Assembly (NCBI GenBank): GCA_025201365.1
Contig: JAIXMF010000004.1
Location: forward strand, 1,116,001-1,180,000
From: Syncephalis plumigaleata
Lineage: Eukaryota > Zoopagomycota > Zoopagomycetes > Zoopagales > Piptocephalidaceae
Direction of reading: 5' to 3'
Length of the DNA: 64,000 bases
Shown here: in pieces, positions 10,619 to 23,953 of the stretch
Position numbering within the stretch: position 1 is the first letter of the stretch
Layout of the letters: the number at the start of each line of letters is the position of its first letter
The notes under the pieces: model-generated
Database searches by the model: none
Told to the model about the DNA's origin: nothing
What the model saw: only the letters and a program-made list of their open reading frames with translations
Made by a program: the position numbers and the translations under genes

Positions 10619-13600
10619 TTAGCCACCGTATTGTTGTTGTTCCAAGTAACGAATAGATACAGAATCGCCTTTTTTAGCTGCACGACGGAACCATTTCATA
10701 GCGGCAGCCACATTAGCAACATTATATTTCTCGGTGTGTTTATCGGCTATTTGCGCACTAAGTAACAATGAAGCTGATGATGCATTGGCACCTAGATTAC
10801 CATAAATACTGCCACCCGTACTACCAGTAGCACTGCCGATATTACTATGATCGATATGACTCGATGTGCTTATCATAGTAGATGATGTGTTGGCACTACT
10901 AACAAAGTAATGGGAAGTGTTCAGTGAGCTCGATCCAGTCGTGCTATTGTTACATAGTTGATCACGTAGTGAATTGGACGATATGCTAGTATTACAAGTG
11001 AATGTATTGGATCCAGTGGTGCCACTCGTAGAAGAGGTACTACCACCATTGCCGAATGAACCTGTAGCGGCGGTGTAATCGAACTCTAAACGCCAATAAT
11101 CGGGTGAGATGGGCAGGGTCAGGTAGAGGATGGCCAGCTCCCGTTCACCCTCGGGGTTCCCCTCTTTAGCCGCGATCATAAATAGCCGGAATGCCTCCAG
11201 TTGACGTAGTTGTAATTCACGATCATCCATCGAGTTACGACGCGCTAGCATGACAGTGGTGGCCTGTTGACTTGCATCGACGTTACCATCGTCGTCTACA
11301 CTTTCGCCGAGTAGTCGACGACCTCGATTAATTACATCATGTATGATCTCCTCTTTAAGCGACATGACCGCTACAGATGCATCTACAAATGCCTTACCGG
11401 CATCTGTCATGGTGAGAATTGTTTCAGGTACGAATGTCGTCACCAGTTGCAAGTCGCGACACAGGTAGCGTGGACGTATTTGACGTAGAACACGTACTAG
11501 TTCGTTGACGATAGCATCTGTTCCCGGTGCTTCACTTGCCGCTAAACGAGCCGATATAAGCAGATTAATCGCCAGTAGTGATTGTAATTTACGGAACGGC
11601 GAGGGATGCAACGTTATCTGCGTGCATAGCGCGTTGCAAGCAGCCATAAAGGTGAGATGCGTCGTGTCGTTACCGCTTTGCGTATCATCGTCGTCGCGTG
11701 TAGGGGTTACGACGTTAGCACCGTGATTAGACGTGGTATCCACTGTTGACGCGGGATATAATCCAAGACCATTACAGGAAACGCGTCGACTAGCCATGGG
11801 GCGAGGACAGTTTCGCTCCAATTCCTCCTCTTCCTCGTCAGTGGCCAATGGCATATCGGGCGATGCTGTCGTGGCAGGAGACGCCGATGGTCGTGGATTA
11901 CTGCTACGTGTCGTGATATTACTATGCGTGGAGCTACTAGGCGAGTGCGGCGAGGACGACACGGGAATTAGTGTGGCCACCGAGTCAACTCGGCGTAGTC
12001 CCGTACAGAATAGAGGAGGTGCCATTGTGGTGAAACCATCATCGGTACCATTACCGCTAGAATTCGAGGAATCCATCGGTTGCGACAAAACAATTGGAAT
12101 GGATCCTGTTCTATGCGTGGCCGTGTTCGTGGTAGCAAATGCTGTCGTTGTAGCCGTGGTGGTGGTAGCCGCTGCTAATCGAATACCGCCCGATGCCGAA
12201 ATACCACATGGACGTGTCTCCGTGGCGGTCATCGTTACGGTGGAGGGGAGGACGGGTTCGGCGGCAGGTCGCAACACGGGCGACTCTACGGCACTCTCGC
12301 CCACCAACTGATTAAACCAGCTGTCAGTTTCACTGTAACGGAATAGCAGGTGGAACTCGCTCATAATAAGGCCAACCAGTTTAAGCTGGGTTATAGTGAT
12401 AAAGTCATCGCCCAACAAGCTAGCATAGGCATTTCCCGAGTTGGTACTATGTCGACGTGTACTCGACTCCCATAGCGAATTGGCAAGCGACGTGAATGAT
12501 GAACCGCCGAATCCGGAACTGCTATAGGAGCGTGTATGCGTGTCAATACGAATGGGCGAGGGTGTCGAACTGTTCGAGTAATTGCTACCACTATTATGAT
12601 TCGAGCTGGATGATCGACCGAATGGTAGTCGACCCATAAGAACGGCGGCCGCTGACGAGGAGCGTTGTCGTGATATTTGTGCACGAATACCGGGTGGTCC
12701 CAGTAGGGTGGCCTCACGGGTAAACAGCTCGCTAATCCATATCATTTGCATGGCATCATCGCGTAGGCGTTCCACTTCACGACAGAACTGATGGAACACA
12801 TCGTCGCCTGGAACAAAGTTATCGGCATGACGCATCTCCAGGTAGCCTTGCAGCTCGAGTGATTCCGCGTCCGTAAGCGTGTGTTTACGAGAAAGATCAA
12901 CGATACTACGGGAGGCTTTCTCGTAGACACGACTACCACGGAATGTAGTGTAGAACATACGCAGGCGTAGCGAGGAGAACTGATACACACGGGCAGTGGT
13001 CAACTCCTGGATACGGCGTTGTTTATCCTGTGCATAGGCCCACCAAGCATTTCGATACTGCTGGCGTATCGCTCGTTTCTCGGCGGCATAATCGAATCGA
13101 CGTGCCATGAAACGGATTAACGCTGTGTCGTCGTTATACTTTGTCGGTGGAAGACCCTTGGATTGATCCAAGCTACTCACGTAATTAGCGATGAAACCGG
13201 TCGGTAATTGTCGCATACGATCGAGTGCATTCTGATACGTGATACTGTCGGCAAAGTCGCCCCTAGCACTCGCCGTTTGTGCAGCTGCCTCCAAGAATTG
13301 TTTAATACTAAATGACGAATTTGAACCGGGAAATGTGGCGTAAACGTCGAACGTGCTAAGTGCACGGAAGACGGCCGCACTAATGGTGTAGAGTTCGGCC
13401 GGTGCCGTATCGTCATCGGGCGGCAATTCCTCATCATCGGGATCATCATGCATTATCATAATGGAGGTGGATAAAGACGAGTTGGATGACATTGTGGAGA
13501 CATCACTCCTATCCCGATGATGCTGTCGACGGAATGAACCTGAACCCGAGGCTAAACCTAGACCTGGTGATAACGAGGATGCTGCTGCTGCTGATGCTGC

Positions 13601-16149
13601 TGACGATGATGCCGATGATGCCCATTTAGCCTGTGTCGAATGATTCATGGGTGAACTCGTCGATGATGGTGTAAGTGATGGCATTAATGGCGATAATAAA
13701 TGAGTATTCATTAGATTGACTAATGCTACCTGAGGATCCTTGATAGTTACACTAGAGCCATTGTCGGCTACGTACAACAGTGCCGGTGGTTCATTGACAC
13801 GTACTCGTAAATCATCCAATAGTGTGCTCATTTGAGTAAACAATAACGAGAATTCCTCACGATTATCGATGGCAGAAATGGCCGCGGCAGCCGATGAACT
13901 CGAGTAGGAGAACGAGTAGTGACGTCGTACCGAATGTGTATTACTACTATTGTGACTACTATTACCATTGCTTGCACCACTATTATGACCGCTAGAGTTG
14001 GGCGGCGAACGAGATTGACTACGTGACATACGACCGGTCGACATGAATTCATACAACATTAGCAGATCACCCGGACTAACTAGGAGCGTGGGGGTTACAC
14101 CCGTGAATAGACCAGCTGGTGCACAGGGAGCATCGGCGGTACAGGTTAGCTGATAGCTACGCTCTCCCGTCAATCCTAGATAGATGGCTGATGTGTCGCT
14201 AGGCTTGAAGAAATCGGTATCAATGGGTGCACACGAGAATCGAGAAATGATACGCTCTAAAAGTGAACGAATTCGTGTGTTGATCGCGATCTTCTCCCAT
14301 CCTGGTGCGGCAGAACACACCACGGTTGCGTATCGGTAGAGTCGTTGATTTGTTTTGAACAAAATACCTTGCCGTTGTTTATCGGAAATAAAATAATCAT
14401 CACACATGCCGTAATACTAAATGAAGAGGAAGAAGAAAACATTAGTATACCATATATTAGGGGAGAAGGAGAAGGAGGGAAAGCAATAAAACTTACCTCA
14501 GGATATGTGATGGCTCGTCCAAGGAAACGGAAAAAGAAGAATTTAACTAATAACAGGATAATTGCATATTGACGAAGATCACTGGATAATTCCGAGAGTA
14601 CAGAACGTGATAAAGCGAGCAAACATGTAGGGATGTACAGGTCAAGAACTGCGAGGATTTCCTCGCATGCATGATCGAAGAATGCATCCGCTGCTGCATT
14701 ATCAAGTTCATCCGTTGCACTCGGCGTAATATTACGAAAACGAGAGGGTAGATTACTTGAACTCGCGTTGTTAGCAGCGAGTGAACTAGGATCGGGCGAC
14801 CGACGATGACTATCAAATACGATTTCTTCACCGCGACGTAAAATCTTCATTAGTTGAGTTTCTAATGCACCGCGTGCACTCCAACCAGATCGACGAACAA
14901 ATCGATCCAGTACATCGAGTAGGAATCGTTCCCCTCGTCGTTCCGATATAAGTCGAACGAACACGGTAGTCCATAGTTTCAACTGGAAGCGTTGTTCACT
15001 AGCGAAATCGTACGATCCATATATGCCAGATATTAAAAGATCAATGACATTTCCAGCCGAGTGTTGAGCGAAATTCGTATTACTACCATTATGCTGATTG
15101 CCATTACCGTAGATACTGCTACCGTTGCCGTTGTGATTATTACCATTACTTCCATGATTACTGCTGTTATTGCTACTATTGTTGTTATTATTGCTATTGC
15201 TATTAGAACCAGGAGAAGCTAGCGGTGAAGATGGCATGGCATTGTAATTGGCGTAATTGTTACCCATGCCAAAACTGCCACCACCAAGGTTGCCGTATTG
15301 TCCAGTAGTGCCACCATCTTCATTGGGTAGTAGATTGTGCAATTCTTGGTCAGATGCACGATAGAATACATCGGCAATAGTGGCGGGATTAGTGCGTAGA
15401 TACGTGATGAATCGTAGACAAGTTCTACGAGCACTTGGTGTAAGGGCATCTAGAAATGTACCGGTAAGCACGGGTGACAATGATCCAGGTATCGTTTGAC
15501 CTAGAGGCAGGTCGAGATTTGCGTATAATTGCTCGGCCACCGCTTGTTCCAAGCCTTGACAGCGTCGCTCGTAGTGTGTGACAAAGTTACGTAGACGTTC
15601 ATTGCGAAATAATTCGTGTAGTCGATCGTAGTCATCCTCCGATTGAACTAAACGTCGAGCGGCCAAGTGAAGACGCAACAGTCGTGACTGCATTCGTGTC
15701 GTGTCACGTACGTCGTGTTCCCGCTGATGCTGGTCAAGTGACACTAGAAAGCGTAGACCGGCCAGTGTAGGCGAGACCGTATCGCTGGGGCGTGCATATC
15801 CTGCAGCCGCCACTCTACAACCATCAGGAGACATGATAACGGGAGTGTCCATGATGGCGGTGGCAACATTAGCGGTTGCAGCAGCAGTTGCAGCAGCAGC
15901 AGTGGTTGTCGCAGTTGTTTTTGCTGTGGTGATGTTTGGTGCTACGTTCTCTGTAGCTATATAGGATGAAAATGAACTTTGTCGTGTAGATGGAATGGAT
16001 GATGGAAGGGTTGCCAGCGTGCTAGTGTCAAAGTTGCTTTCATTCGATTGTTCCTTACTAATGCGGCAGCCACTAAGTGTACTACCGTATCGAGAATGTT
16101 CATTGATCCCGTCTATGACTGTGGTGTTTTCATCATTAACAAGTGCCAT
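10619..16149 (-). CDS. Large RasGAP-like protein with C-terminal Sel1-like repeats
   Basis: Two exons, 14497-16149 and 10619-14416, separated by an 80-nt intron with a GTAAGT donor and a TACTAAT branch, give 1816 aa. The N-terminal half (residues ~150-600) resembles a RasGAP domain: helical blocks such as LTPSARRTCLRFITYLRTNP and, across the splice junction, FFFRFLGRAITYPEYYG, matching the RasGAP pattern R-F-L-x-P-A-I-x-x-P. The middle is long, disordered and Ser/Thr/Asn-rich. The end carries Sel1-like (TPR-like) repeat sequence, LFMIAAKEGNPEGERELA and AAMKWFRRAAKKGD. Inferred role: negative regulator of a Ras/Rab-type GTPase at the cytoplasmic face. I cannot confirm the arginine finger by eye. 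The last 80 residues have the classic repeat spacing, so that part is well supported. Confidence 0.7.
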
Positions 16150-19100
16150 GATGGGAGGACGTGCGGTGGATGTGCGATAAATGGAGGTATGACCTTGTAA
16201 TGACTAGAAAATAGGTTAAGCATAAGCAAATCAAATCTACGGTTAATATCCTATGGACAGCATAGAAATGAAACGTTGTAATAGATACGCGTGCGTATAT
16301 ATGTGTGGATATATGCGTGTTTGTGTGCTGCTTAGTATTGACACAATAGAAAGCAAAGAAGAGTAGCACAGAAACGTTGTGTAAAATGTCAGTGTAATAT
16401 AGCGGTTTGGGAACGTAAAACGTATATGGTAAACTAGATACCTATGACATACGATGATGATGGAAATACGAATAAACGTGATACAAATTGGTCACAAGCA
16501 GGTAAGTAAACCAAAAAGGAGCTATGACAATCCCGTTTATCCAGGAGAAAGAGAAGAAAGAGGAGAAAGAGGAGAAGGCTAAGTGAATAGAGAAGAAGGA
16601 GGAGGAGGAGGGACGCAAGTAGGAACACGCGATAGATAAAGGTAACAGATGTATGAACGTTATAAACGAGTTAATAGTAGCGCGATAGCAACAGCGACAA
16701 GAAACTAATTTGATAAAGATTGCTTCTTACAATTAAACGTCTGAGTTAATTACACAACAGCGGATGTATGGCGGTATGTATGCGTATGCGTGTGTGCGTA
16801 TGTGTGTGTGTAGGTGAACTGAACTGAATAAAGCTGTAGAGTACGAAGAGGTACAAAAAAGAATAACTGCTTTTACAGACAGATAGACAGATAGACAGGA
16901 TAGACAGATAGACAGGTGGACAAATGGATAGATGGATGGTCAGACAAAGGCACTACTTTCAAAACTACTGCAATTGATATAAAAAGAATGCAATAGCTAC
17001 TACCTAATAGTTGCTAGTAAAAAAAGAGAGAGATAGTAACAATAATAGAAAGTGTAAAGATAAAAAAAGTCAATATGCCGAGAAGCCTGTCGGCGAACAT
17101 ACACAAGATGATAAACGTCGCCGATAGAAATGAATACAAAGAGTGAGCGGAAATGAGAGTGAAAGCAAATAACCGTCGTGTTTAACCAAAGAAATATAGG
17201 TAGCCAAGACAACACTACAGTAGGGTTATTGTTGTTGTTGTTGCTGTTGTTGTTGGTGAGTATATTCGGTTAATAGTTTAGAGATGAATAAAATAACAAT
17301 AACAACGATAATGATAAGTAGCGGTACTAGTGACAACCGAGAGTATAGAAGAGAGAGAGAAACAGCGGTAGATGACTTGACTTGCTACTTAGGCACTCAT
17401 CATAAATAATTGAGAAAAAAGTGAGAGTAAGAGTGAGAGTAAAAGTGAGCGAGAGAGTGAAGGAAATGAAAGGAAATGAACGTGGTTTTTTTTACTTTAG
17501 TAAATGATATGATGGATATGGATAAGCGTACGCAATCGACTATCAGGTGCAAATGCAGCAGATTCGTCGATAAGAAGAAGAAATAAGAGGAGTAGAAATA
17601 GAAACAACAAAGAGTATAGTAAAAGCGTAGAAAAGAAAAGATAAAGGGGTAATGTTTGAAGAGATGGTACAATGAACCAAAGGAATGCTGCCTATTATTA
17701 CACTTCTTTTTGTATGTGAATGTAATGTATACACACACACGTACGCACACATGCAACAACAATAACAATACCGCTGTTGTTGTTGTGATCGGAGCAAAAT
17801 GACAATAATCACATCAGCATTGTTATGATGTTGATGATGATGAGAGGATGACTACCGCATCGCATATTACACCATGCTATCCAATAGTAGCCATGTCAAT
17901 GTGATTCGGGTAGACAATTCTAGTAATTCTACTCGCTTAAAGCGGTAAAGCACGTCCACTTCACTCTTGGTTTAGCATTGTCCTTTGCATGCATCAATGA
18001 CATGATGCAAGTAAAAAAATAAAATAAAATGCAATTTTCTCTTTCTTTCTCTCTCTCTCTCTCTCTCTCGCTCGCTCGCTTGGCAGTAGGCCTCTTTTTA
18101 TCATCATAACCGTCATAAGCAAGTCATGAATAACTTACCTGACACATGGGTAACCGACAAGAATGGAATGAAGCGCGTGGTTCTATTCTCCGTAAGATCG
18201 ATTAATCAATCAATCAATCAATTAGCTGGTAAAAGTGAATAAGGAAATAGTGGAATAGAAAACAAGATCTTGTAATAACAGTAAGATGAATCTTATGCTA
18301 AATCAAATGAGTATATTAATGGCGATAGATCGGCGTTGAATGAGATGTAGATGCGTTGATATGCATTGTCTCGTCAATAGCGTTGACGATAACGATTCGA
18401 AATAGCAGTGGATCAATGTTTAGTTTGAAATATACATCAAATGCATGAATAATGCAGTGAATGGTCAAAGCGTGAAAGATAAAAGTGAAAGTGAAAGAGG
18501 ATAACAGGACAGTAGTATCGTGTATATAAATGAAAGACGATCGAGTAGAAAGTGCTGTTAGTTATCGTGTATTCAAGATATAGCTCCACACTTTCTATCT
18601 TTCTTGTTCGTTCGACGACCTTCTAATGAATTTATGCTCGTGTGTGTGTGCGTTAATGGTTGCGGCAGGGTTAGAAACGAATGTGAGCTTAGTAGCGGCT
18701 GCAAAGCCAAGCACAACGTCACACACATACACCATGTACACACAGATGTGCACACAAATAGAATGAAACTAATGGTCAACGATAATGATTGGTGTTTCAT
18801 GCGGCTCGGCGGACAAGGCCATGAACGGGCCACGCTTTCTACACGATTCATGGAGCATGACTATAGAATGATGTCATAAGCATGTGGATAGATTAATCTG
18901 ATCATAGATGTAAGTTAGAAATAAAGAGAGAAAGAGAGAGAGAAGAAAAAAGATTACGGGGTAAATACGGATAGATGATGATGATGATGATGGTCCGTTT
19001 CAATTATTAAGTTGTAAGCATGTAATGAATGTAGATATTCATTCATTCATTCATTGTCCACAGTCAAGTAACAGCAGTGGTATTTATTATTGCTGCAAAT

Positions 19101-19381
19101 GAATACAGAGGAAATAAATATGGCAAATATACGCGTAGTTTGTATTTGTTCTATATTAAAGAGAAATAAGTATATACACAGCCCATTAAAGTGTTTTATT
19201 ATATAGACAACATAAGATGCATCGATAGTTGTTGTCAAGATAATAATGAGCTGCAACATAAGGTAGTAAGGAAGAAGAAAAAAAGGGCAGCACTATTCGG
19301 ATGAGGATGGCTTTCTCGCCCAGTAAAAGTGAAATACAACCGATGAATGGGATGATTCGATTTCGTCACATACAGAATTCA
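16150..19381. other. 3.2-kb low-complexity intergenic region; possible 5' UTR intron of the RasGAP-like gene
   Basis: No supported coding gene. It holds many simple repeats: purine-rich GAGAA runs (~16550-16610), TGTG (~16780-16815), AGACAGAT (~16875-16920), TTG (~17225-17255), GAGAGA/GAGTAA (~17340-17450), TCTC then GCTC (~18045-18080), GATGAT (~18975-18995) and ATTC (~19035-19055). On the minus strand a good acceptor (CTTAACCTATTTTCTAG, ending ~16204) and a GTAAGT donor (~18138) could define a long 5' UTR intron of the RasGAP-like gene; this is a guess from splice motifs only. Confidence 0.4.
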
Positions 19382-21362
19382 CTAGTTCACGTGATCCTCC
19401 AGGTCGAGCGATACCTTCTGCCTATTATCCAACTCATCATTATCGAGCATGGGTGAATTCATATTATTGAGCAGTTCACCCTCTGACTCGTGCGATAATG
19501 ACCGGCTCACTATGGGTTCATTCGAACCTTCTAGGAGCGCTTGATGAACCGAGGAATAAATTAGACTAACTAGACGCATGGTAACTTGGCCGCGAACCAA
19601 TCCCCATGGGCCCATCGGGATCTCGATGGTATGCCGGTGAATATCGGTGAAGCCGGCCATCTGGAGTAGTTGATCGATATGTCGTACGACGGTCAAATCG
19701 ATGCCCTGTAGCAGTAACTTCTCCCTGATCCAATCGTGAATAGTGACGGCCGAAGGACCGGGACGTATTAGATCGTGATCCAGTTCAACAAACTCGACAT
19801 AGCCACCAGGTCGTAGCATTCGAAAGATTTCACTGGCACGATAGGCCCACACTTCCACGGGCGTGTAGAATGACATCATTCTCTGGTGGATATAATCAAA
19901 GTTATTATCGCCATAAGGAAATCCTATAATAAATGTTGTTGTAGAAATTGATGTTAGTCGCCATTATAGTCGCTGTACCAAGTCATTCACAGTAAAAACG
20001 TACGCCTACAAAGATTGACCAAATCAATCCGACAATTATGTGGTAATGGTGATGTTTTCTTGTCACTTAGTAGGAAGCCTTCACAACCACGAATCTTACA
20101 TGTTGGGAATTGTTTTGACATATCCTAGTTGTTGTTATTGTTATAGCATAATCGACGTGTTATTCACTGATTACGCTCAATGATATTCAGCAATTTACCT
20201 TGATCCATGCACCATCTTTAGCGCCAATATCTAGTATTTTATGCGGATTCTCGAGGGGTGCCGCATAATCTCGTCTTGTGACATAGCGCAATAGTTGTTG
20301 CACGAGCTGATCTCTAAACAAATAAACAGCGTGTATATGGTTAATATCGAAAACAAGAGCAATATGGAATCATGATTCCAATGAATCCAATTAATGTTAC
20401 CTGCCTGGTGGATAGATTCTTCCTTGATTCGATTAATGCTACGCACATTCCTGTCGTGCAATTAGTGCAATAGCTAACCTTCTCGCTTTGCGCGTTTGAG
20501 CGCCATCTCGGGAAGAATCGATTGGACGAGATGGACCGGCGATTATTGCTCGTTCGCCGTTGCAAATGACGTTCATTCGGATGCTCGAGGATTTGCTTCC
20601 AAGTACTACAAAGGGATATAAAGGTTACCGATGTATCCAGGCTAAACTTCGTCTTTGTGGCACTTCTTTCAATGGGCACATGAACGTAGTACTTTGACAA
20701 GGCTGTGGATGAACTGGTGGATGGTGTCGTGCATTCCGACCTGTAGCCACCACTAGTTGCACCACCATCACCACTACCCCACCACTACCATCATTTTTTG
20801 CACACTTTCGCAATGAAATGAAAGTGGGACCGGTTTTACTACGTTTACCTAAATTGCCACCGCCACTCTTCCGCAAGAAATGACTAGTAATTGACTTTTT
20901 CAACTTGGCAATGCCATGACAACTACTACTCGTATCCGGTTGTTTAGGGAATTCCGGTAGATGAGTAGTTTGTCGATAATCATTAGATTCTAGTTGTTGT
21001 TGCGCTTGATTACCATTAGCCATTATATTATGAATGGGAAATTCATTATTATTACTGCTACTATGATAAACATCATCGATATCATCAATGTCATCAATGT
21101 CAGTGTCGGTATCAGTGTGAGCGCCACCTTGAACTGATGCAGGCGCCGAGGCAAGCTCTATATCCGGTATATTTGACGCCACTATTCTGAATGGTACCTG
21201 TCGAGGTGGCTGCTGCTGGTGCCAATCATTATCGACTGTATTTGGAACTGGACTGTTGGACTGCATACTCGTTGTTATTGTTACATTGGCGTCGTGTTCA
21301 GCATTGCGCAGGCTTTGAGACTCGTTAGATTCTTTCCTCAGTTGACTTGTGCTCATGTCCAT
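19382..21362 (-). CDS. SAM-dependent methyltransferase with disordered N-terminus
   Basis: Six exons on the minus strand, 20693-21362, 20479-20605, 20401-20450, 20199-20311, 20004-20124 and 19382-19923, join in frame to 540 aa. The class I methyltransferase fold is clear in the last four: ILDIGAKDGAWIK (motif I, SAM binding), then NCRIDLVNL, FPYGDNNFDYIHQR (motif IV/post-motif region) and MLRPGGYVEFVE (motif VI). This is the common fungal UMTA/LaeA-like arrangement. The first exon (about 220 aa) is Gln/Asn/Ser-rich with an Asp-Ile-Asp repeat and is likely disordered. Donors vary (GTACGT, GTAAAT, GTAACA, GTTAGC, GTACTA); the 3' acceptor at 20311 uses TAGAG rather than TAG to keep frame. The N-terminal boundaries are the least certain. 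Substrate unknown. Confidence 0.75.
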
Positions 21363-22255
21363 TCCTTATGATACATTGTATAGCTAAAAACCAGTATTAC
21401 GCTGTACTTTTATATATCAGTGTCCTCATGGATGTATGTGCGCGTGCCCTTGTGTTTGTGTGCGTGTACCCGTTAGATAGTAATTTGAGATAAAAAAGAA
21501 TCCTGTTATTGTGAGACCATCCAGCCTGTATTATTTGATGGGGTCATCCACGTATGCTTGTACCAGTGGAGACAAAGAGGTTTCAAAAATTAGTGAACGG
21601 AGTTTCGATTCACTCGTTAAGGATGCATCCATGTACGTGTGTGTGCGCGCGTATGTTTGAGATAACGCGAATACGCAAGCGAACATTAGCCATTTGTATG
21701 GCTGATAGTTTGTTTCAAATTCAAGATATCTACGATTACAGAATTGGAATCACCATGCGATTCATGCGGCAATATTGACCTACCCAGACATGCTGCCAGT
21801 ATTGCTGCGTTCTAACTGAAAAGGAGATTTACTCCATAATACTTGGTGTAAACAAGAAGCGCTAGCATTAAATCCGTACATTATTGTCATTATATGAAAG
21901 GAAAAAACAAATGCATGTTTATTAAATTATATTGGTATACAATTAGGAAATAGATCAATCAACAATATACGTATTATTATTGCTATTGTTGTAATGGTAG
22001 TGGTAGTGGTAGTGGTGGTAGTGCCCTTTTCTTCTCATTGACTTTAGCGTGATTGATGCTTTTTTCTTTTAAAAAAGGAAATACATATGGCAATAGTAAG
22101 TATATCCATGGTGTTGATATGGCATGACATTCTATACTGACAGAATTACTCGAGAATAAGACGGAAAAAACGCAGTCTTGTACATAGTTTATAGATGTTG
22201 GTGTTGATGCTGCTGATGTTGTTGCCCATTGTCTTGCAAACTAAATGACCATAAC
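21363..22255. other. Intergenic
   Basis: Upstream of the methyltransferase and 3' of the small Ser/Thr-rich gene. Features are TG-rich runs (~21440-21470), a GTAGTG repeat (~22000-22020) and an 8-bp palindrome of T and A around 22065. No gene seen. Confidence 0.45.
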
Positions 22256-22662
22256 TCAGCCACCGCGCAGTTTGCGCATATTCGTAGTAAATGACACTGA
22301 CATGCCGTGCGTTAGTTACACTGATGACATATTACAGCATGGCAGAGGGTAAACTTACATGGAAAATAGTAACGAAATGTAATGGCTTGTGTCTCAACTA
22401 GCGTGGTTGTTGCGGAAGGAGAATTTGAAGCTTGCTTAGTACTAGCGGTAGTACTACTGGCACTACTACCACTGTTAATTGTGGTAGTAGCACTAATAGC
22501 ATTAGTCGATATTGTTGTTGTTGTTGCTATTGTTGTACTGGTGGTAATGTCATTTAGCGACAAGTGTACAGGCTTGCTTGGTAATGATACAAATATTGCC
22601 GTGTCTGGCTGATGAACGAAAGATGGCAGAGTGATGGCAGTCGACATGTTGGACGCGTCCAT
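22256..22662 (-). CDS. Small Ser/Thr-rich protein ending in LRGG (unknown)
   Basis: Two exons, 22359-22662 and 22256-22296, with a GTAAGT donor, CTAACG branch and GTCAG acceptor, give 114 aa with exact frame. The first ~45 residues contain a segment that looks folded (FVHQPDTAIFVSLPSKPVHL). The centre is a Thr/Ser/Ala low-complexity tract, and the spliced C-terminus reads FRYYFPLSFTTNMRKLRGG then stop. The terminal Arg-Gly-Gly is reminiscent of ubiquitin-like modifiers, but the rest does not look like a beta-grasp fold, so I leave it unassigned. A second open frame exists through exon 2; the splice phase selects the one given. Confidence 0.4.
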
Positions 22663-23950
22663 AATTGAGAAAATAACAAGGAAACGCTGCTGTTACTGTT
22701 TGCACGAAAATAATAATACTGACTTTTATAATGCGATGTACAAATAGTTCTATCAAGGCGTGGTGAGTGAGTGAGTGAGTGAGTGTAGTAAAGGAAAAAG
22801 TCGAGAAGGAGAAAGCGGACGGTACAGAACAAGGGCGGCGACAGTAAGAAAGGCCAGCTGGTTAAATGGGTTTCCTTTTGGTGCTCCTCGAGCATGCATC
22901 GATATATTTGTACGAGACATCCCGATGCAGCCGGAAATGTGCCGCGCGTATGTACGGGAGCTCATCTACTACTACTGCTGCTGCTGCTGCTACTGCTGCG
23001 TATCCAGCTGGCCTGAGCGATTCAGACGTCGCCCATATTTAGTTGTGCATATGCAGCGCAAAAGAACAAATCCAATAATTATTGAGTGCTCCTCCACTGC
23101 AGACGCAGCTTTGCACACACACACACATATCCATACACACACGCAACCATAGCATGTGAACAATGACCATCATCATCGTCGTATTCGGCATCAGCGTATA
23201 CAAGTTGTCAGGCACGTTGTTTCCTGGTCTGAACATTTCAAAGGAATGGCTGTGAGCACATTATACGAATGAATGAATGAATGAACGAATGAACGAGTCC
23301 GGTATTTTATTATTAGTTGACTGTACGGTGCTTAAATGGGATGATCCTGATATAGTAATCAGACACCACATGAACTAGTGGCACATGTCCTCCTGGTAAC
23401 ATCCATATTGAGTGTTCTAACGGTGTAGCACTGCAGCAAATCATTGTCGTGTCATACGGTGATTGTTCGTTCACATGGTGACATACTAGAAATGATGATG
23501 ATGATGATGATGATGATGATGGTGCTGTAGCTGTAGCTGTAATGGTTGTAGTAATAGTCACAATACATAACAAGGTCATCTTGCAAGTCAGTTGCTGCTT
23601 TACAAGTAAGAACGAGGCAGCATTATCATGCATGATCTCACAAGTGATTATTGTTACTATCGACATTGAGACAAGCAATATTTCTCGCTCACTTACTCGC
23701 TACTACTACTACTACTATACTACTATTACTGCACCTTCTGTCGATCGTTCTGGCTCTGAAGACTTGTTGTTTACCATCCTTCATATCAAACTGGCTATTC
23801 CTCCTCATTTTCGTTACAATTTTCTAGAATGCGTCACTTCTAAACATGGGCGTCTTTCGATATATTTGGGCGAATGCCTTTAACACACGCCCATACACAC
23901 GCACACATACACACGTACACACATACATACATACATACATACACATTTGT
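22663..23950. other. Intergenic with many simple repeats
   Basis: Contains GTGA repeats (~22760-22785), CTACTGCTG runs (~22970-23000), ACAC (~23115-23145), GAAT repeats (~23265-23295), GAT repeats (~23490-23522), CTACTA (~23700-23725) and CATA repeats (~23915-23945). Short ORFs here have no recognisable motif and follow the repeats. Confidence 0.45.
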
Positions 23951-23953
23951 TCA

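Noticed and set aside
11733-12311. 192-codon + strand ORF inside the RasGAP-like gene
   Set aside because: Val/Ala-rich shadow of the long minus-strand frame, no motif.
22382-22612. Hydrophobic + strand ORF resembling a membrane peptide
   Set aside because: It is the antisense of the Thr/Ser repeat tract of the small minus-strand protein.
23542-23883. 113-codon + strand ORF
   Set aside because: It runs through TAC repeats and shows no domain; it could not be supported.
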